Shown here: positions 47,534 through 56,222 of the stretch, one piece after another
Layout: the number at the start of each line of letters is the position of its first letter
Numbering within the stretch: position 1 is the first letter of the stretch
Source of the DNA: Bremerella sp. TYQ1
GTDB taxonomy: Bacteria > Planctomycetota > Planctomycetia > Pirellulales > Pirellulaceae
DNA length: 64,000 nucleotides
Reading direction: 5' to 3'
NCBI RefSeq assembly: GCF_020150455.1
Contig: NZ_CP083740.1
Span: forward strand, 992,001 to 1,056,000
Notes under the pieces: generated by a model
Databases searched by the model: none
The model's input: only the letters and a program-made list of their open reading frames with translations
What the model was told of the DNA's origin: nothing
Program-made: the position numbers and the translations under genes

Positions 47534-47631
47534 AACTCGATCGGCAACTCTGAGTCTTTTTTTGGCAACTGAGTCTGTCTGGTCTTCTAGCAGAACTTCT
47601 GACTGTCTGATCGCTATACAAGAACGACTGC

Positions 47632-47659
47632 TTGCAAACGAGTTGCATTTGCGTAGAAT
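47632..47659 (+). promoter_or_regulatory. Candidate promoter of the CobW/FeoB-like operon
   Basis: -35 TTGCAA, 16-base spacer, -10 TAGAAT. The expected transcript start would fall near 47666, just before the palindrome at 47676-47692. Confidence 0.4.
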
Positions 47660-47675
47660 TGCGACATCGTTGGAT

Positions 47676-47692
47676 GTGCAATGGAGTTGCAC
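47676..47692. promoter_or_regulatory. Candidate operator, perfect 6-5-6 palindrome
   Basis: GTGCAA and TTGCAC flank TGGAG. The position right after the putative -10 box fits a repressor site; the genes controlled suggest a Fur/Zur-type metal regulator, but the motif does not match a consensus that I know with certainty. Confidence 0.45.
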
Positions 47693-47750
47693 GGGTGTTC
47701 CGAGAAGACACGCAGGAGGGAAGTGTTCAGCTTTATCCAGGAGGAAGGAC

Positions 47751-48269
47751 ATGTTCTGCGTTCGCTTCGCAATGTATTTGTCGTGCTTCTTGCTTATCTG
47801 TAGCGCAGTAGCCGCCGAAGCTCAGGAGAGAGAATTGCCAAGATCAATCGGAGCAAAACAGCCCGACCTATTGGCTGAGGCGTCTGTGTTGCTAGGAGTT
47901 CGTGTTGGAGGCGGAACATTGTTTGAATCTCGGGATGCGATGGCTTGGATCCAGACGGGAGAGTTGCCCTCGTATCAAACGATGAATCGTCGTGCAGTTA
48001 GGCTACGCGCTTGTAGTGTCTATTTCTATCAGGCGGGGTCAACTTTGCCGGATGACGCTATTTGGCGAGAACGACTGTCGAACCACGGAATTCGCCTAAT
48101 TGAAGTTCCCGATAACGCATCCAATGCTGGTTTGCTTTTCCTTTCCGATGAACTTTGTCACCTGTTACCTGAGAAGCGTGAAACCATTCAGAAAAATCTC
48201 TACGAGGAGCTGGAACGTCGACGTTCTCGACGCGTGGAAGTTAATCTGGCGCTTCATCATCCTGAATAA
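47751..48269 (+). CDS. Secreted protein of unknown function, first gene of the metal operon
   Basis: 172 residues. ATG 47751 is chosen because AGGAGGAAGG lies 4-13 bases upstream, although the frame is open 63 codons earlier. A signal peptide (1-25, ending EAQ or AEA) precedes a domain with [35 protein letters not shown] and [11 protein letters not shown], and a C-terminal basic helix ([14 protein letters not shown]). I do not recognise it; the middle faintly recalls periplasmic metal-binding proteins, but I would not assign that. The CobW gene starts 59 bases after its stop. Confidence 0.65.
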   Translation: MFCVRFAMYLSCFLLICSAVAAEAQERELPRSIGAKQPDLLAEASVLLGVRVGGGTLFESRDAMAWIQTGELPSYQTMNRRAVRLRACSVYFYQAGSTLPDDAIWRERLSNHGIRLIEVPDNASNAGLLFLSDELCHLLPEKRETIQKNLYEELERRRSRRVEVNLALHHPE

Positions 48270-48328
48270 TTTGTATCGAGACAATCTTTGCCAGGTTCCT
48301 ATTGGTTCCCCGCTTGAAAAGGATATCC

Positions 48329-49579
48329 ATGATCACCAACAACTCTTCGCCGCAACTTCCTGTGACTGTTCTGTCTGGTTTCCTAGGAGCGGGAAAAACG
48401 ACGGTTCTCAATCATATTCTTTCTAATCGTGAAGGTTTGAAAGTTGCCGTCATCGTAAATGACATGAGCGAAGTCAATATCGATGCGGCGATTGTTCGGG
48501 ATGGAAACGCAGCACTTAGTCGGACCGAGGAACAACTGGTCGAAATGACCAATGGTTGTATCTGCTGCACATTGCGTGAAGACCTCTTGGTGGAAGTAAG
48601 CCGTCTGGCACAGGAGGGGCGATTTGATTACCTGCTTATCGAAAGCACCGGTATTAGCGAGCCGCTCCCAGTTGCCGAAACGTTTACTTTTGTAGACGAG
48701 GAAGGTCAAAGCCTTTCGGACTTTGCTTCTTTGGACACCATGGTAACTGTGATTGATGCCCTGAACTTTATGAAAGACTTTGGGTCTTGGGACGATCTTG
48801 TTGACCGCAAGATCGGGTTGAGTGAAGAAGATACTCGCAACGTTGTCGATCTTCTGGTCGATCAAGTCGAGTTTGCAAATGTTATCCTGGTTAACAAATC
48901 AGATTTGGTCGATTTAGACCAGTTAAACTTGCTTAAGTCAATTCTTGAGCGTCTTAATCCAACAGCTCAAATTCTAACAACCGAACATGGCCAAGTTCCC
49001 CTTTCACGCATTCTGGGAACTGGACTCTTCAGCCTACAAGAAGCAGAGGAACATCCCGAATGGCTTACAACTCCTCGTGGTGAAGAGGCGACGGAAACCG
49101 AAGAGTACAACATCGGCAGCTTCGTGTTCCGATCTCGGCGACCTTTTCACGCTGAACGGCTTTGGAACATGCTCAACAGCGAAAAGAGCTTCCTCGCCGG
49201 CGTGCTGAGAAGCAAAGGGTTCGCTTGGTTCGCTACACGCCACGACTATGCCTATCAGTGGGCTCAGGCAGGCGTCTCTATTCAACTTAATCCTGCAGGA
49301 ATCTGGTGGGATGCAGCAAACGACGAGTATTGGCCTGACGAAGCACAAGAGCGGACGCAATTGTTGAGTCAGTTCGACGGTAAGTACGGTGATCGTCGGC
49401 AGGAGCTGGTATTTATCGGTATCGATCTAGACCAGGAGCTGATTGAAGAGCGATTGCACAAATGCCTTTTGACTGATTTGGAATATGCCTCAGGGCCAGA
49501 GGTATGGAAAGACCTGCCAGATCCATTACCTGCGATTCAAATTGATGAAAGCGAATCAGAGGAGGTCGGATCAGAATGA
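48329..49579 (+). CDS. CobW/COG0523-family GTPase, probable metallochaperone
   Basis: 416 residues from ATG 48329, with AAGGA about 7 bases upstream; nine earlier codons are dropped. G1 loop GFLGAGKTT (17-25), the metal-binding CxCC motif in [12 protein letters not shown] near residue 77, Walker B-type [11 protein letters not shown], and the guanine motif LVNKSDL. The C-terminal CobW_C domain has [17 protein letters not shown] and KGFAWFATR. These GTPases insert or hand over metals, zinc above all, and are often under Zur control. The C-terminus is acidic ([10 protein letters not shown]). Its stop overlaps the next start by four bases (ATGA), so translation is coupled to the flavoprotein. Confidence 0.9.
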   Translation: MITNNSSPQLPVTVLSGFLGAGKTTVLNHILSNREGLKVAVIVNDMSEVNIDAAIVRDGNAALSRTEEQLVEMTNGCICCTLREDLLVEVSRLAQEGRFDYLLIESTGISEPLPVAETFTFVDEEGQSLSDFASLDTMVTVIDALNFMKDFGSWDDLVDRKIGLSEEDTRNVVDLLVDQVEFANVILVNKSDLVDLDQLNLLKSILERLNPTAQILTTEHGQVPLSRILGTGLFSLQEAEEHPEWLTTPRGEEATETEEYNIGSFVFRSRRPFHAERLWNMLNSEKSFLAGVLRSKGFAWFATRHDYAYQWAQAGVSIQLNPAGIWWDAANDEYWPDEAQERTQLLSQFDGKYGDRRQELVFIGIDLDQELIEERLHKCLLTDLEYASGPEVWKDLPDPLPAIQIDESESEEVGSE

Positions 49580-50724
49580 TAGCCGATGACAAGGAGCAGT
49601 CTTTCCAGGACGAGTTTGATGTAATCGTCGTCGGCGCCGGTGCGGCGGGTGTGGGAGTCGGGGTTGCGCTATTGCATGCAGGCATCGAGAACTTCCTGAT
49701 TCTCGACCGTCATGAAGTGGGAGCGTCCTTCGCTCGTTGGCCCAAAGAAATGCGGTTTATCACGCCGTCGTTTCCCACGAACTCGGTAGGCATGCTCGAT
49801 ATCAACGCAGTCGCCATAGGGACTTCGCCGGCATTTAGCTTGCAGGAAGAGCATCCAAACGGGCGACAATATGCTGCATTCCTGCAGAATGTCGCAGAGT
49901 TCTTTCAGCTACCGGTTCGCGTCGGTACGGAAGTCAACGAGATCGTGGCACGTCATCGCGGTTACTTAGTCAAGACGAACGAGGGTAAGCTGCATGCACG
50001 CTTTGTGATCTGGGCAGGCGGTGAATTTCAGTATCCACAGGATCGGCCATTCCCTGGAAGCGAGCATTGTATCCACAATGCCAGCGTGAAATCATGGAAA
50101 GAACTGCCTGCGGACGATTGCCTTGTTATAGGTGGTTATGAGAGCGGGATTGATGCGGCCGTTCATCTTGCTAAGTCGGGTAAGAAGGTCACCGTCCTAG
50201 ACCGATCTGAAAATGCTCCATGGAAGCGAGATGATAGTGACCCAAGCACGAGCTTGTCGACGTACACCGTTCAAAGGCTTCGACAAAAAGACGTGGCGGA
50301 CCGGGTTCGGCTTGTCAGTGGCGTCGACGTCTACGAGGTCGAAAAAGGAACCGACGAGTATCGCGTTCTATGCACGTCAGGCGAGACATTTGCCTCGAAG
50401 ACCTCACCTATCTTGGCCACAGGGTTTCGTGGAAGCGTTCGCTTAGTTTCCAGCCTGTTTGAGTCGCGAGAAGAAGATGGCTTCCCTCTTCTTACCAATA
50501 GCGACGAGTCAACAATCGCTCCAGGACTTTTTCTTGTCGGACCGATGGTACGTCACGACCAGCATGTCTTCTGCTTTATTTACAAGTTTAGACAGCGATT
50601 TGCGGTCGTTGCCAAGGCGATTGCTGACCGGTTGGGGCTTCCCGCCGAGCAGTTGGAAATGTATCGCCAATGGGGCATGTATCTCGATGATCTCTCCTGC
50701 TGTGGCGAAGACTGCGCCTGCTAG
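49576..50724 (+). CDS. FAD/NAD(P)-dependent oxidoreductase with a cysteine-rich tail
   Basis: 382 residues. FAD-binding [15 protein letters not shown] near the N-terminus, [15 protein letters not shown] and a second nucleotide-binding stretch [18 protein letters not shown] make it a CzcO/YpdA/thioredoxin reductase-like flavoprotein; ILATGFRG and [11 protein letters not shown] are further family marks. There is no CxxC redox pair in the catalytic domain, but the last residues are SCCGEDCAC: four cysteines in a Cys-Cys-x3-Cys-x-Cys pattern, well suited to bind a metal or accept one. Overlap with the CobW gene and a 21-base gap to the FeoB-like gene tie it to metal handling; it may reduce a metal or disulfides in the partner proteins. 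The role is inference. Confidence 0.82.
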   Translation: MIADDKEQSFQDEFDVIVVGAGAAGVGVGVALLHAGIENFLILDRHEVGASFARWPKEMRFITPSFPTNSVGMLDINAVAIGTSPAFSLQEEHPNGRQYAAFLQNVAEFFQLPVRVGTEVNEIVARHRGYLVKTNEGKLHARFVIWAGGEFQYPQDRPFPGSEHCIHNASVKSWKELPADDCLVIGGYESGIDAAVHLAKSGKKVTVLDRSENAPWKRDDSDPSTSLSTYTVQRLRQKDVADRVRLVSGVDVYEVEKGTDEYRVLCTSGETFASKTSPILATGFRGSVRLVSSLFESREEDGFPLLTNSDESTIAPGLFLVGPMVRHDQHVFCFIYKFRQRFAVVAKAIADRLGLPAEQLEMYRQWGMYLDDLSCCGEDCAC

Positions 50725-50745
50725 TTACGTGAAAGACTGAAAACA

Positions 50746-52431
50746 ATGTCCAAGCTATTGACCGAGTCAGCCTGCCAAACAGTATTGGTTGTTGGCATGG
50801 AAAGCGCTGGCAAGTCGACTCTTGTCTCATCGCTGGCAGGCTTACCGGCGAACGTTGCCAATTTCCGTGGATCCACCGTCGCGGTAGATCGCTACCAGAC
50901 GGATGGCCTCGTGTTTATGGATACCCCGGGTATCTTTCGGCAATCGGATACTGAGACTACTCGACATGCATTGAATGCTCTAGGAGAGCATGAAACGGTA
51001 GTGCTCGTGGCGCAGGCCACGCAGCTTGACGACGACTTAACTGAGTTACTCCCATTGGTCAACGGAAAGAAAGGGATAGTCGTTGTCTCCTACTGGGACA
51101 AAGTTCAGCCTGGCGAAGCGGCCATGGAAGCACTTGAACGTCTTTCGAATGAGTCTGGCGTCCCTTTTATCGCGGTTGACGGCCGCTGCTTAAAAGAACG
51201 TCAGCTACGAAAGATCCGAGAAGCGTTGCAAACACCAGCAGAGTTTGCGAACAGTCACTTAAAATCACGTGCAGGATGGCGGATCGAACCTAAGCCTGGC
51301 ATCTTGGAGCATCGCATTTTGGGACCATTGTTCGCAACCGCAATGCTGGTTCTACCTGCATTTGCAACTATCTTTGGTGCGAACGAACTGGCTAATATCC
51401 TGCACCCAATCGTTGAGACGTGGCTTGAGCCACTTGTGGCTTCGATTCAATCCACTTGGCCGGGTTGGCTGCGAGTGCTTGTGACCAACAAGACCGATGG
51501 GTTTGGCTATGGTTTGCTTGATATGGGGCCATTTCTACTTGTCTGGGCGCTACCCACGGTCGTTTTGTTCTCTGTCATTCTCGGCGTCTACAAGACTACC
51601 GGACTCGTTGAACGAATCAATATTGCTCTTCATCCCTACGTCCGACCAATTGGACTAAGTGGAAGAGATATCGTCAGAATCATGATGGGGTTCGGCTGCA
51701 ACGTTCCCGCTGTTGTTAGTACACGTGCCTGCTCCGGATGCTCGCGAGATACGGCCGTAGCGGCAATTGCTTTTGGCGCGGCTTGCAGCTACCAACTTCC
51801 GGCTACGCTCGCAGTTTTATCATCAGCAGCGAATCAGCTTGGCAATAGTCCCGCACTGCTAAGTCTCGCGTACTTGTCCTATCTTTTTCTTACCACAGTG
51901 ATATTTCTAAGACTGTCATCGACACGCACCGGCCGAGACGAACTGAACATCTTGATGACTCCCCGACGCCCATTCATGCAGTGGCCAACTATTGGAGCGT
52001 TATGGCGTGAATCTCGTTCAACGATCCAGCAGTTCTTTTTTCAGGCGATGCCTATCTTTGTAGTGATCTGTATCATCGCATCGCTCTTGGCGCAACTGGG
52101 AGTTCTTGACGCGATGTCAAGCAGCATTGGTCCTGTAATGGCAATCTTTAATCTACCAGCGGAGGCTTCCCTGCCGGTTATTCTGTCATCGATTCGAAAG
52201 GATGGGATTTTTCTTTTCGCAGGCGACCAAGGATTTACGACTCCTATGTCGGCAGCTCAGGTACTTACAGCGGTCTATCTGGCTGGCGTACTGCTGCCAT
52301 GCTTGGTGACAGCTCTCACTATTGCCAGAGAAACAAACTGGCGGAAAGCAGCTTGGCTACTTCTACGCCAGGGTGGATTCGCTGTGGCATTCTCATTGAT
52401 TCTTGCCTGGGGAGCATCGTGGATTCTGTGA
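50746..52431 (+). CDS. Short FeoB-like GTPase-permease
   Basis: 561 residues, against ~770 in classic FeoB. The N-terminal G domain has GMESAGKST (G1, ~17-25), NFRGSTV (switch I), MDTPG (G3) and SYWDKV where FeoB has NMxD. The usual helical GDI domain is reduced. The membrane part carries both Gate motifs with conserved cysteines: GLSGRDIVRIMMGFGCNVPA and the FGAACSYQLPA segment, then about three more helices. There is no FeoA gene nearby. FeoB imports Fe2+, but the CobW and His-rich neighbours point instead to zinc or another divalent metal. The stop overlaps the next gene's GTG by four bases (GTGA). Confidence 0.85.
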   Translation: MSKLLTESACQTVLVVGMESAGKSTLVSSLAGLPANVANFRGSTVAVDRYQTDGLVFMDTPGIFRQSDTETTRHALNALGEHETVVLVAQATQLDDDLTELLPLVNGKKGIVVVSYWDKVQPGEAAMEALERLSNESGVPFIAVDGRCLKERQLRKIREALQTPAEFANSHLKSRAGWRIEPKPGILEHRILGPLFATAMLVLPAFATIFGANELANILHPIVETWLEPLVASIQSTWPGWLRVLVTNKTDGFGYGLLDMGPFLLVWALPTVVLFSVILGVYKTTGLVERINIALHPYVRPIGLSGRDIVRIMMGFGCNVPAVVSTRACSGCSRDTAVAAIAFGAACSYQLPATLAVLSSAANQLGNSPALLSLAYLSYLFLTTVIFLRLSSTRTGRDELNILMTPRRPFMQWPTIGALWRESRSTIQQFFFQAMPIFVVICIIASLLAQLGVLDAMSSSIGPVMAIFNLPAEASLPVILSSIRKDGIFLFAGDQGFTTPMSAAQVLTAVYLAGVLLPCLVTALTIARETNWRKAAWLLLRQGGFAVAFSLILAWGASWIL

Positions 52432-53042
52432 TCAAACGTAACATGCAGAGCCCCCTCGTAGCGTCGAGAGTACGAGGGGTCGAAAAACTTCGCCGGCGTG
52501 CTGCCGACCTATTTAATCAGCAATGCTGGTGCTGGGGACGCGATGTTTTGCGTCCTCAGGGTAACTGGCTCGTCGAGCAAGGTTTTGATCAGCTCAAGCC
52601 TCCGCCCGAAAGGGAGGACTGTTCCAGTAGCGTTTATCGATTGTCAATTTCCGAGGGGCAGAGCGTTGTCTTACGAGGATTCGGCGCGTTCTTCGGAGAT
52701 CGTAATCTAGGGGGCGTCTTTCTATTCCGGAACAAATTCGCTCCGCGGTTTATGGCAGAACCGGAGTTGATCAATCCACCCTGGTCTGAATCTGATTTGC
52801 CGTCGTCGGCGCCAATCACGGACGACAATCGAGGACGGTATCTGGAGTTAACACTCCGCCTGATCGACTGGATCATTAGCTACGAAACCGATGTGATTTC
52901 TAGGCTAGGCCTCCAGTACCGGGAGATGACGCTTTTTTCGTGGAACAATAGCAAACGTTCTTCAATCCCTGCCCGGCAATTCGTCTCTTCCTGGCAAGAG
53001 CTTTCGCACAATATCTCCGATAGCGAAGACGTTTTCATCTGA
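52428..53042 (+). CDS. Unknown protein translationally coupled to the FeoB-like gene
   Basis: 204 residues from GTG 52428, which overlaps the FeoB-like stop; ATG 52443 is the alternative. No signal peptide, so cytoplasmic. A CWCWGRDVL motif near residue 35 could bind metal with the two cysteines; later come VYRLSISEGQSVVLRGFGAFF, GGVFLFRNKFAPRF and a C-terminal helix (YLELTLRLIDWIISYE). I do not recognise the family. Its coupling to the transporter suggests a soluble partner of the transported metal or of the G domain. Confidence 0.7.
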   Translation: MIKRNMQSPLVASRVRGVEKLRRRAADLFNQQCWCWGRDVLRPQGNWLVEQGFDQLKPPPEREDCSSSVYRLSISEGQSVVLRGFGAFFGDRNLGGVFLFRNKFAPRFMAEPELINPPWSESDLPSSAPITDDNRGRYLELTLRLIDWIISYETDVISRLGLQYREMTLFSWNNSKRSSIPARQFVSSWQELSHNISDSEDVFI

Positions 53043-53161
53043 AAACGCCGCAACGCACTCTGTGACAAATTTGACCAATTGTGCCATGAGAGCTATGACT
53101 TAAGACACGCAAAGGTTCGTAGTTGGCAGATCCGTTATCAAATTTAAAAGGTGGAAATTCC

Positions 53162-53653
53162 ATGAAGACTGTCGTACCTTTCGTCACACCTTTCGCTGTT
53201 GCTCTTTTTCTTTGTGGGGCTGTAAATGCCGATGACCATGCAGAAATGAAAAAAGAGCACGAAGCGGCCCATCTTGAGCATGATAAATGGCAGGCAGAAC
53301 ACGCTAAGTGGCACGTGCAACACCTGAAAGCTCTTTCGATGTTAATGCGATTGCAAGCGGAGAATCTTGAGCATGACGCCGAATTAGCTGAACACGACGA
53401 GGAAATTCGAGCCCACGAAGATCATGCACACCACCACGACGAAGAAATCGAAGCACATGAAAAGTCTGGTGATGCGAGTGACCACGAAGCTCAAGAGGAA
53501 CAGCACGCGCAATTCATGAAAAAGCACGAAGAGTTTGCGAAGCTACATGAGAAACTGCATTCAGAACATGAAGAGCTGATGAAAGGAATAAAGCAACTCT
53601 TCGAAAAGTCGCAAGCTGCTGAGAAACAGCGTTCCGCGGTAAAACTACACTAG
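53162..53653 (+). CDS. Periplasmic His/Glu-rich protein
   Basis: 163 residues from ATG 53162, with AGGTGG 9 bases upstream; 13 earlier codons of the open frame are dropped. A Sec signal (1-23, ending GAVNA) leads into a long, almost continuous helix rich in His, Glu, Asp and Lys, with repeated HEE, EHD and HAHHH patterns (for example EDHAHHHDEEIEAHE). About 30 histidines are present. Such proteins bind zinc, nickel or copper in the periplasm as buffers or chaperones. It starts 119 bases after the CobW/FeoB-like operon and ends in a strong terminator. Confidence 0.82.
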   Translation: MKTVVPFVTPFAVALFLCGAVNADDHAEMKKEHEAAHLEHDKWQAEHAKWHVQHLKALSMLMRLQAENLEHDAELAEHDEEIRAHEDHAHHHDEEIEAHEKSGDASDHEAQEEQHAQFMKKHEEFAKLHEKLHSEHEELMKGIKQLFEKSQAAEKQRSAVKLH

Positions 53654-53688
53654 CTGCCGGCTTGTTTCTATGGAGTCGGCAGCTTTTT
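53652..53688 (+). terminator. Intrinsic terminator of the His-rich gene
   Basis: AGCTGCCG (53652-53659) pairs with CGGCAGCT (53677-53684), extended by one G-U pair, with a run of five T at 53684-53688. The stem overlaps the stop codon and ends the metal operon. Confidence 0.85.
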
Positions 53689-53968
53689 CATACGCCGATG
53701 GTTTCTAAGCTGGATCTCTCTTTCCCCATACTAGTGCGACGATACAGTCCGCAGGCAGAAATGCTCCGTCAATTCCCATCAAACGGCGGCTTCTTATTCC
53801 AAATCTGATTCACTTGCAGCCATTTATCTCAATAACTAGACTGAAGGCACGCGAAGGTCCACTTTTGGGAAAAACGCTCAGCGCAGCCTTTTTTTCTATT
53901 AATTTTTCGAACTGAAGACCCTGTTGGTACAGGGACTACTGTTCGTTCTTGTCAGCAAGGACCATGCC
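53689..53968. other. Intergenic region before the DUF1559 gene
   Basis: About 280 bases with no gene. An AT-rich stretch (53888-53912) with a run of T may belong to the promoter of the DUF1559 gene. Confidence 0.4.
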
Positions 53969-55141
53969 GTGTGCATCTGCAGCGATAAGAAAACCGGCTT
54001 CACGCTTGTCGAAGTCCTTGTCGTTATTGGAATCTTAGGACTCCTTCTCGCATTGTTATTGCCTGCGATCCAGCAGAGTCGCGAAGCTGCACGTCAGGGA
54101 CAGTGCAAAAGCCAGCTGCGTCAGTTAGGAATTGGACTCCTCAATCATCACGATGTTCATGGTAAATTCCCCCCTGGCTGGACGGGAAAATCAGAGTCTG
54201 TCGAGCACGACGTTTTGGGCCCAACCGGTTGGGGATGGGCGGCGCATTTGCTCCCATTTATTGAGCAAGACAATTTGGCCAATCGAATTGCCTTGGATTG
54301 GCTTATTCTGCATCCAGCTAATGATGTCGTGAGAACACAGGCAATCGGTTTGTTTCATTGTCCGTCTGACATCGATACTCCACCACTTCAATTCGTCGAT
54401 CACGGTATTTCTTTATACGAGTTGCCAGAGTCTAACTACGTCGCAAACTTTGGGCTAGGAAGACCGTCTGGATGTGATTCGCTCGCATTTACCGGGCAAC
54501 AATGCGACGGCGGCGCAATTCGAGGTCCTTTCCACCACAACAGCAAAGTAAAGCTTGCCGACTTCTACTACGGTTCGTCCAATACCGTGCTCGTAGGCGA
54601 ACGTGGATCCTCTAAATCTGAGAACCAAGCCGCCGCAACATGGATCGGAGCGGGACCAGGTATTGCGTATCCATTTGCCCGAATCCTGGGGACATCATCC
54701 ATTGGACTAAATCACGACGAATCGGTCGACAATTTTCGAAGTTGGCATCCAGGAGGTGTCTTCTTTGTTTACGGCGATGCCCACGTCGAAATGCTACGAG
54801 ACCAAATTGAAGCTGACGTCCTCGCCAAGGCTACAAGTATTGATTTGATCAGTGAATCGATTCAAGGCTTCGTGGACGACTTGGGTAACACCGGGGGAGG
54901 CAGTTCCCCCGGCGATGATGGCTCGCATGGAGATTATCCACCGGGCGACGATGGTGGCGTGAATCCTGTGCCGGGAGACCCGCCGACAGGAGAGTATGTG
55001 CCTCCTTCACTCGTCAGACCGCCTCGAGGAGGGTCCGGCGACGGCCTCTGCCCTATCTGCGGCGAAGACACAGAGTATTGGTGGCTCCATATCGATGGGT
55101 TTCGTGACCATAAGAAACCGATTGTTCCTGCTCCAAGGTAG
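53969..55141 (+). CDS. DUF1559 protein with zinc-ribbon-like C-terminal tail
   Basis: 390 residues from GTG 53969, which has AAGGA 7 bases upstream; it leaves a ten-residue leader before the Gly10-Phe11 cleavage site (TGFTLVEVLVVIGILG). A TTG at 53924 would give an improbably long hydrophobic leader. DUF1559 marks: LGIGLLNHHDVHGKFPPGW, GSSNTVLVGERGSS, and SWHPGGVFFVYGDAHVEML. It differs from the other DUF1559 copy by an extra ~80-residue tail: a linker rich in Gly, Asp and Pro, then LCPICGEDTEYWWLHIDG with a later His pair (DHKKP), which could bind zinc through two Cys and two His. It lies between two His-rich genes. Confidence 0.85.
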   Translation: MCICSDKKTGFTLVEVLVVIGILGLLLALLLPAIQQSREAARQGQCKSQLRQLGIGLLNHHDVHGKFPPGWTGKSESVEHDVLGPTGWGWAAHLLPFIEQDNLANRIALDWLILHPANDVVRTQAIGLFHCPSDIDTPPLQFVDHGISLYELPESNYVANFGLGRPSGCDSLAFTGQQCDGGAIRGPFHHNSKVKLADFYYGSSNTVLVGERGSSKSENQAAATWIGAGPGIAYPFARILGTSSIGLNHDESVDNFRSWHPGGVFFVYGDAHVEMLRDQIEADVLAKATSIDLISESIQGFVDDLGNTGGGSSPGDDGSHGDYPPGDDGGVNPVPGDPPTGEYVPPSLVRPPRGGSGDGLCPICGEDTEYWWLHIDGFRDHKKPIVPAPR

Positions 55142-55341
55142 TTTGATGGCCGGCTCTTGGATCTCGTCATTTCAAGTAGTGCTGGAAGTCCGATGGCTCC
55201 TATGGTCTCGCTTCTATCGCAATCGATCTTAAAAATACATATCTATTAACATGCAATTTATACGCTAAGGCATTGACACTAATTCCGGTTGTATCAACAA
55301 TACGGAAAGTAACATTGCTTTCAGTGAAAATCAGTTCGGTC
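55142..55341. other. Intergenic region before the second His-rich gene
   Basis: TTGACA at 55273-55278 is a perfect -35 match, but the -10 element 17 bases on (AACAAT) is poor; this is a weak promoter candidate. Confidence 0.35.
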
Positions 55342-55809
55342 ATGACTTCACCCCTTTACCGCAGCACATCGATCTTGCTCTCTGCTGCCCTGCTTATCGT
55401 AGTAGGGTTCGGGGATGCGTTGCATTCGCTGCCAGGGATGGGACATGCCGGGCATTGCCACGGCTGGACATGCCACTCCGCATCGAGTGAGCATGGGCAT
55501 CAGCATCATTTGCACGATGGGCACTCGCACGGTGCAAGCACATCTTGCTGTGGTCACTCGCATAAATCCTTGCCAGACACGGCTACGGCGCTTGCTGAGA
55601 CCTCAGGCCAGTTCGATGGCACAATGCGAGATCAGCACGATTGTGGGCTATGCAAACTTTTAGCAAGCCTTAAGCAGGTTACTCCGGCAACGGTAGCGAT
55701 GCATCAATGGCATTCGCTCGCGGTTGCTCAATCATTCTCAAAACTTCAACGCCCCGAGTCGAACTTTGTTCTGGCATATCAGGGACGAGCGCCGCCAATT
55801 TCTCTTTAG
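55342..55809 (+). CDS. Exported His/Cys-rich protein, DUF2946-like
   Basis: 155 residues from ATG 55342; 23 earlier codons start with a TTG in the possible promoter. A signal peptide or membrane segment (about 8-25) leads into a His- and Cys-rich stretch (GMGHAGHCHGWTCHSA, EHGHQHHLHDGHSHG, SCCGHSHK). Then DCGLCKLLASL and a C-terminal YQGRAPP follow; a Cys-x2-Cys pair and a terminal RAPP are as in DUF2946 proteins, which are small exported proteins found with copper and other metal genes. It probably binds metal in the periplasm and belongs with the upstream metal cluster, though it has a separate promoter. Confidence 0.75.
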   Translation: MTSPLYRSTSILLSAALLIVVGFGDALHSLPGMGHAGHCHGWTCHSASSEHGHQHHLHDGHSHGASTSCCGHSHKSLPDTATALAETSGQFDGTMRDQHDCGLCKLLASLKQVTPATVAMHQWHSLAVAQSFSKLQRPESNFVLAYQGRAPPISL

Positions 55810-56222
55810 TGGCGGTATCTATGGCGAAAGCTCATTAGAAGCTTCGACCGCTGGATGATCTTATCCTGGCTTCGTTGTTTCGGCAGCAAGTAAGAAATTG
55901 TGCATTCGCTTTTCAGCCGCTTACACGTCACGACTATGCGTTCTCTGTGAAGACTGTCTTCTTTGGCTACTTCGCCAACGGGACGAATGAAACAGTCACG
56001 AGAACAGTTCTAGCTGATCTAGTTTGCGATGCAGGGCAGTATTGCAGTTGCCTTTAGGCCATTGTTGGCAATCAAAATGCTCGCAGGCTGATACAAACCA
56101 AGATTGGTAGCCCACGACCAATCGGCGCCATTCCAACGTGCGGACGCAAAGGTAAGTGTTTCCTGCATTTACGGCGGGATTATGTTCCAAATGTTAGATT
56201 TTTATGACAAGGTGTTCTCCCC
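55810..56222. other. Intergenic region upstream of the Tad locus
   Basis: No credible gene. The flp gene start is preceded by AAGG, and an AT-rich stretch (about 56180-56215) may hold the main pilus promoter. A minus-strand frame (55996-56190) has protein-like stretches but neither a ribosome binding site nor a known family. Confidence 0.45.

Larger units (their letters stand above)
47534..47750. promoter_or_regulatory. Regulatory region of the metal operon
   Basis: This 217-base gap contains TTGCAA (47632-47637) and TAGAAT (47654-47659) with a 16-base spacer, a fair sigma-70-type promoter, followed by a perfect palindrome at 47676-47692. The downstream gene has a very strong ribosome binding site (AGGAGGAAGG). 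Confidence 0.45.

Noticed and set aside
47562..47750. Earlier start (63 extra codons) for the first gene of the metal operon
   Set aside because: It would bury the signal peptide and run across the putative promoter and palindrome; the strong AGGAGGAAGG fixes the start at 47751.
55273..55301. TTGACA promoter before the second His-rich gene
   Set aside because: The -35 is perfect but no acceptable -10 lies 16-18 bases away, so it is mentioned only as a weak candidate.
55996..56190. 64-codon minus-strand frame in the gap before flp
   Set aside because: No ribosome binding site, no family, and it lies in the likely promoter region of the Tad locus.
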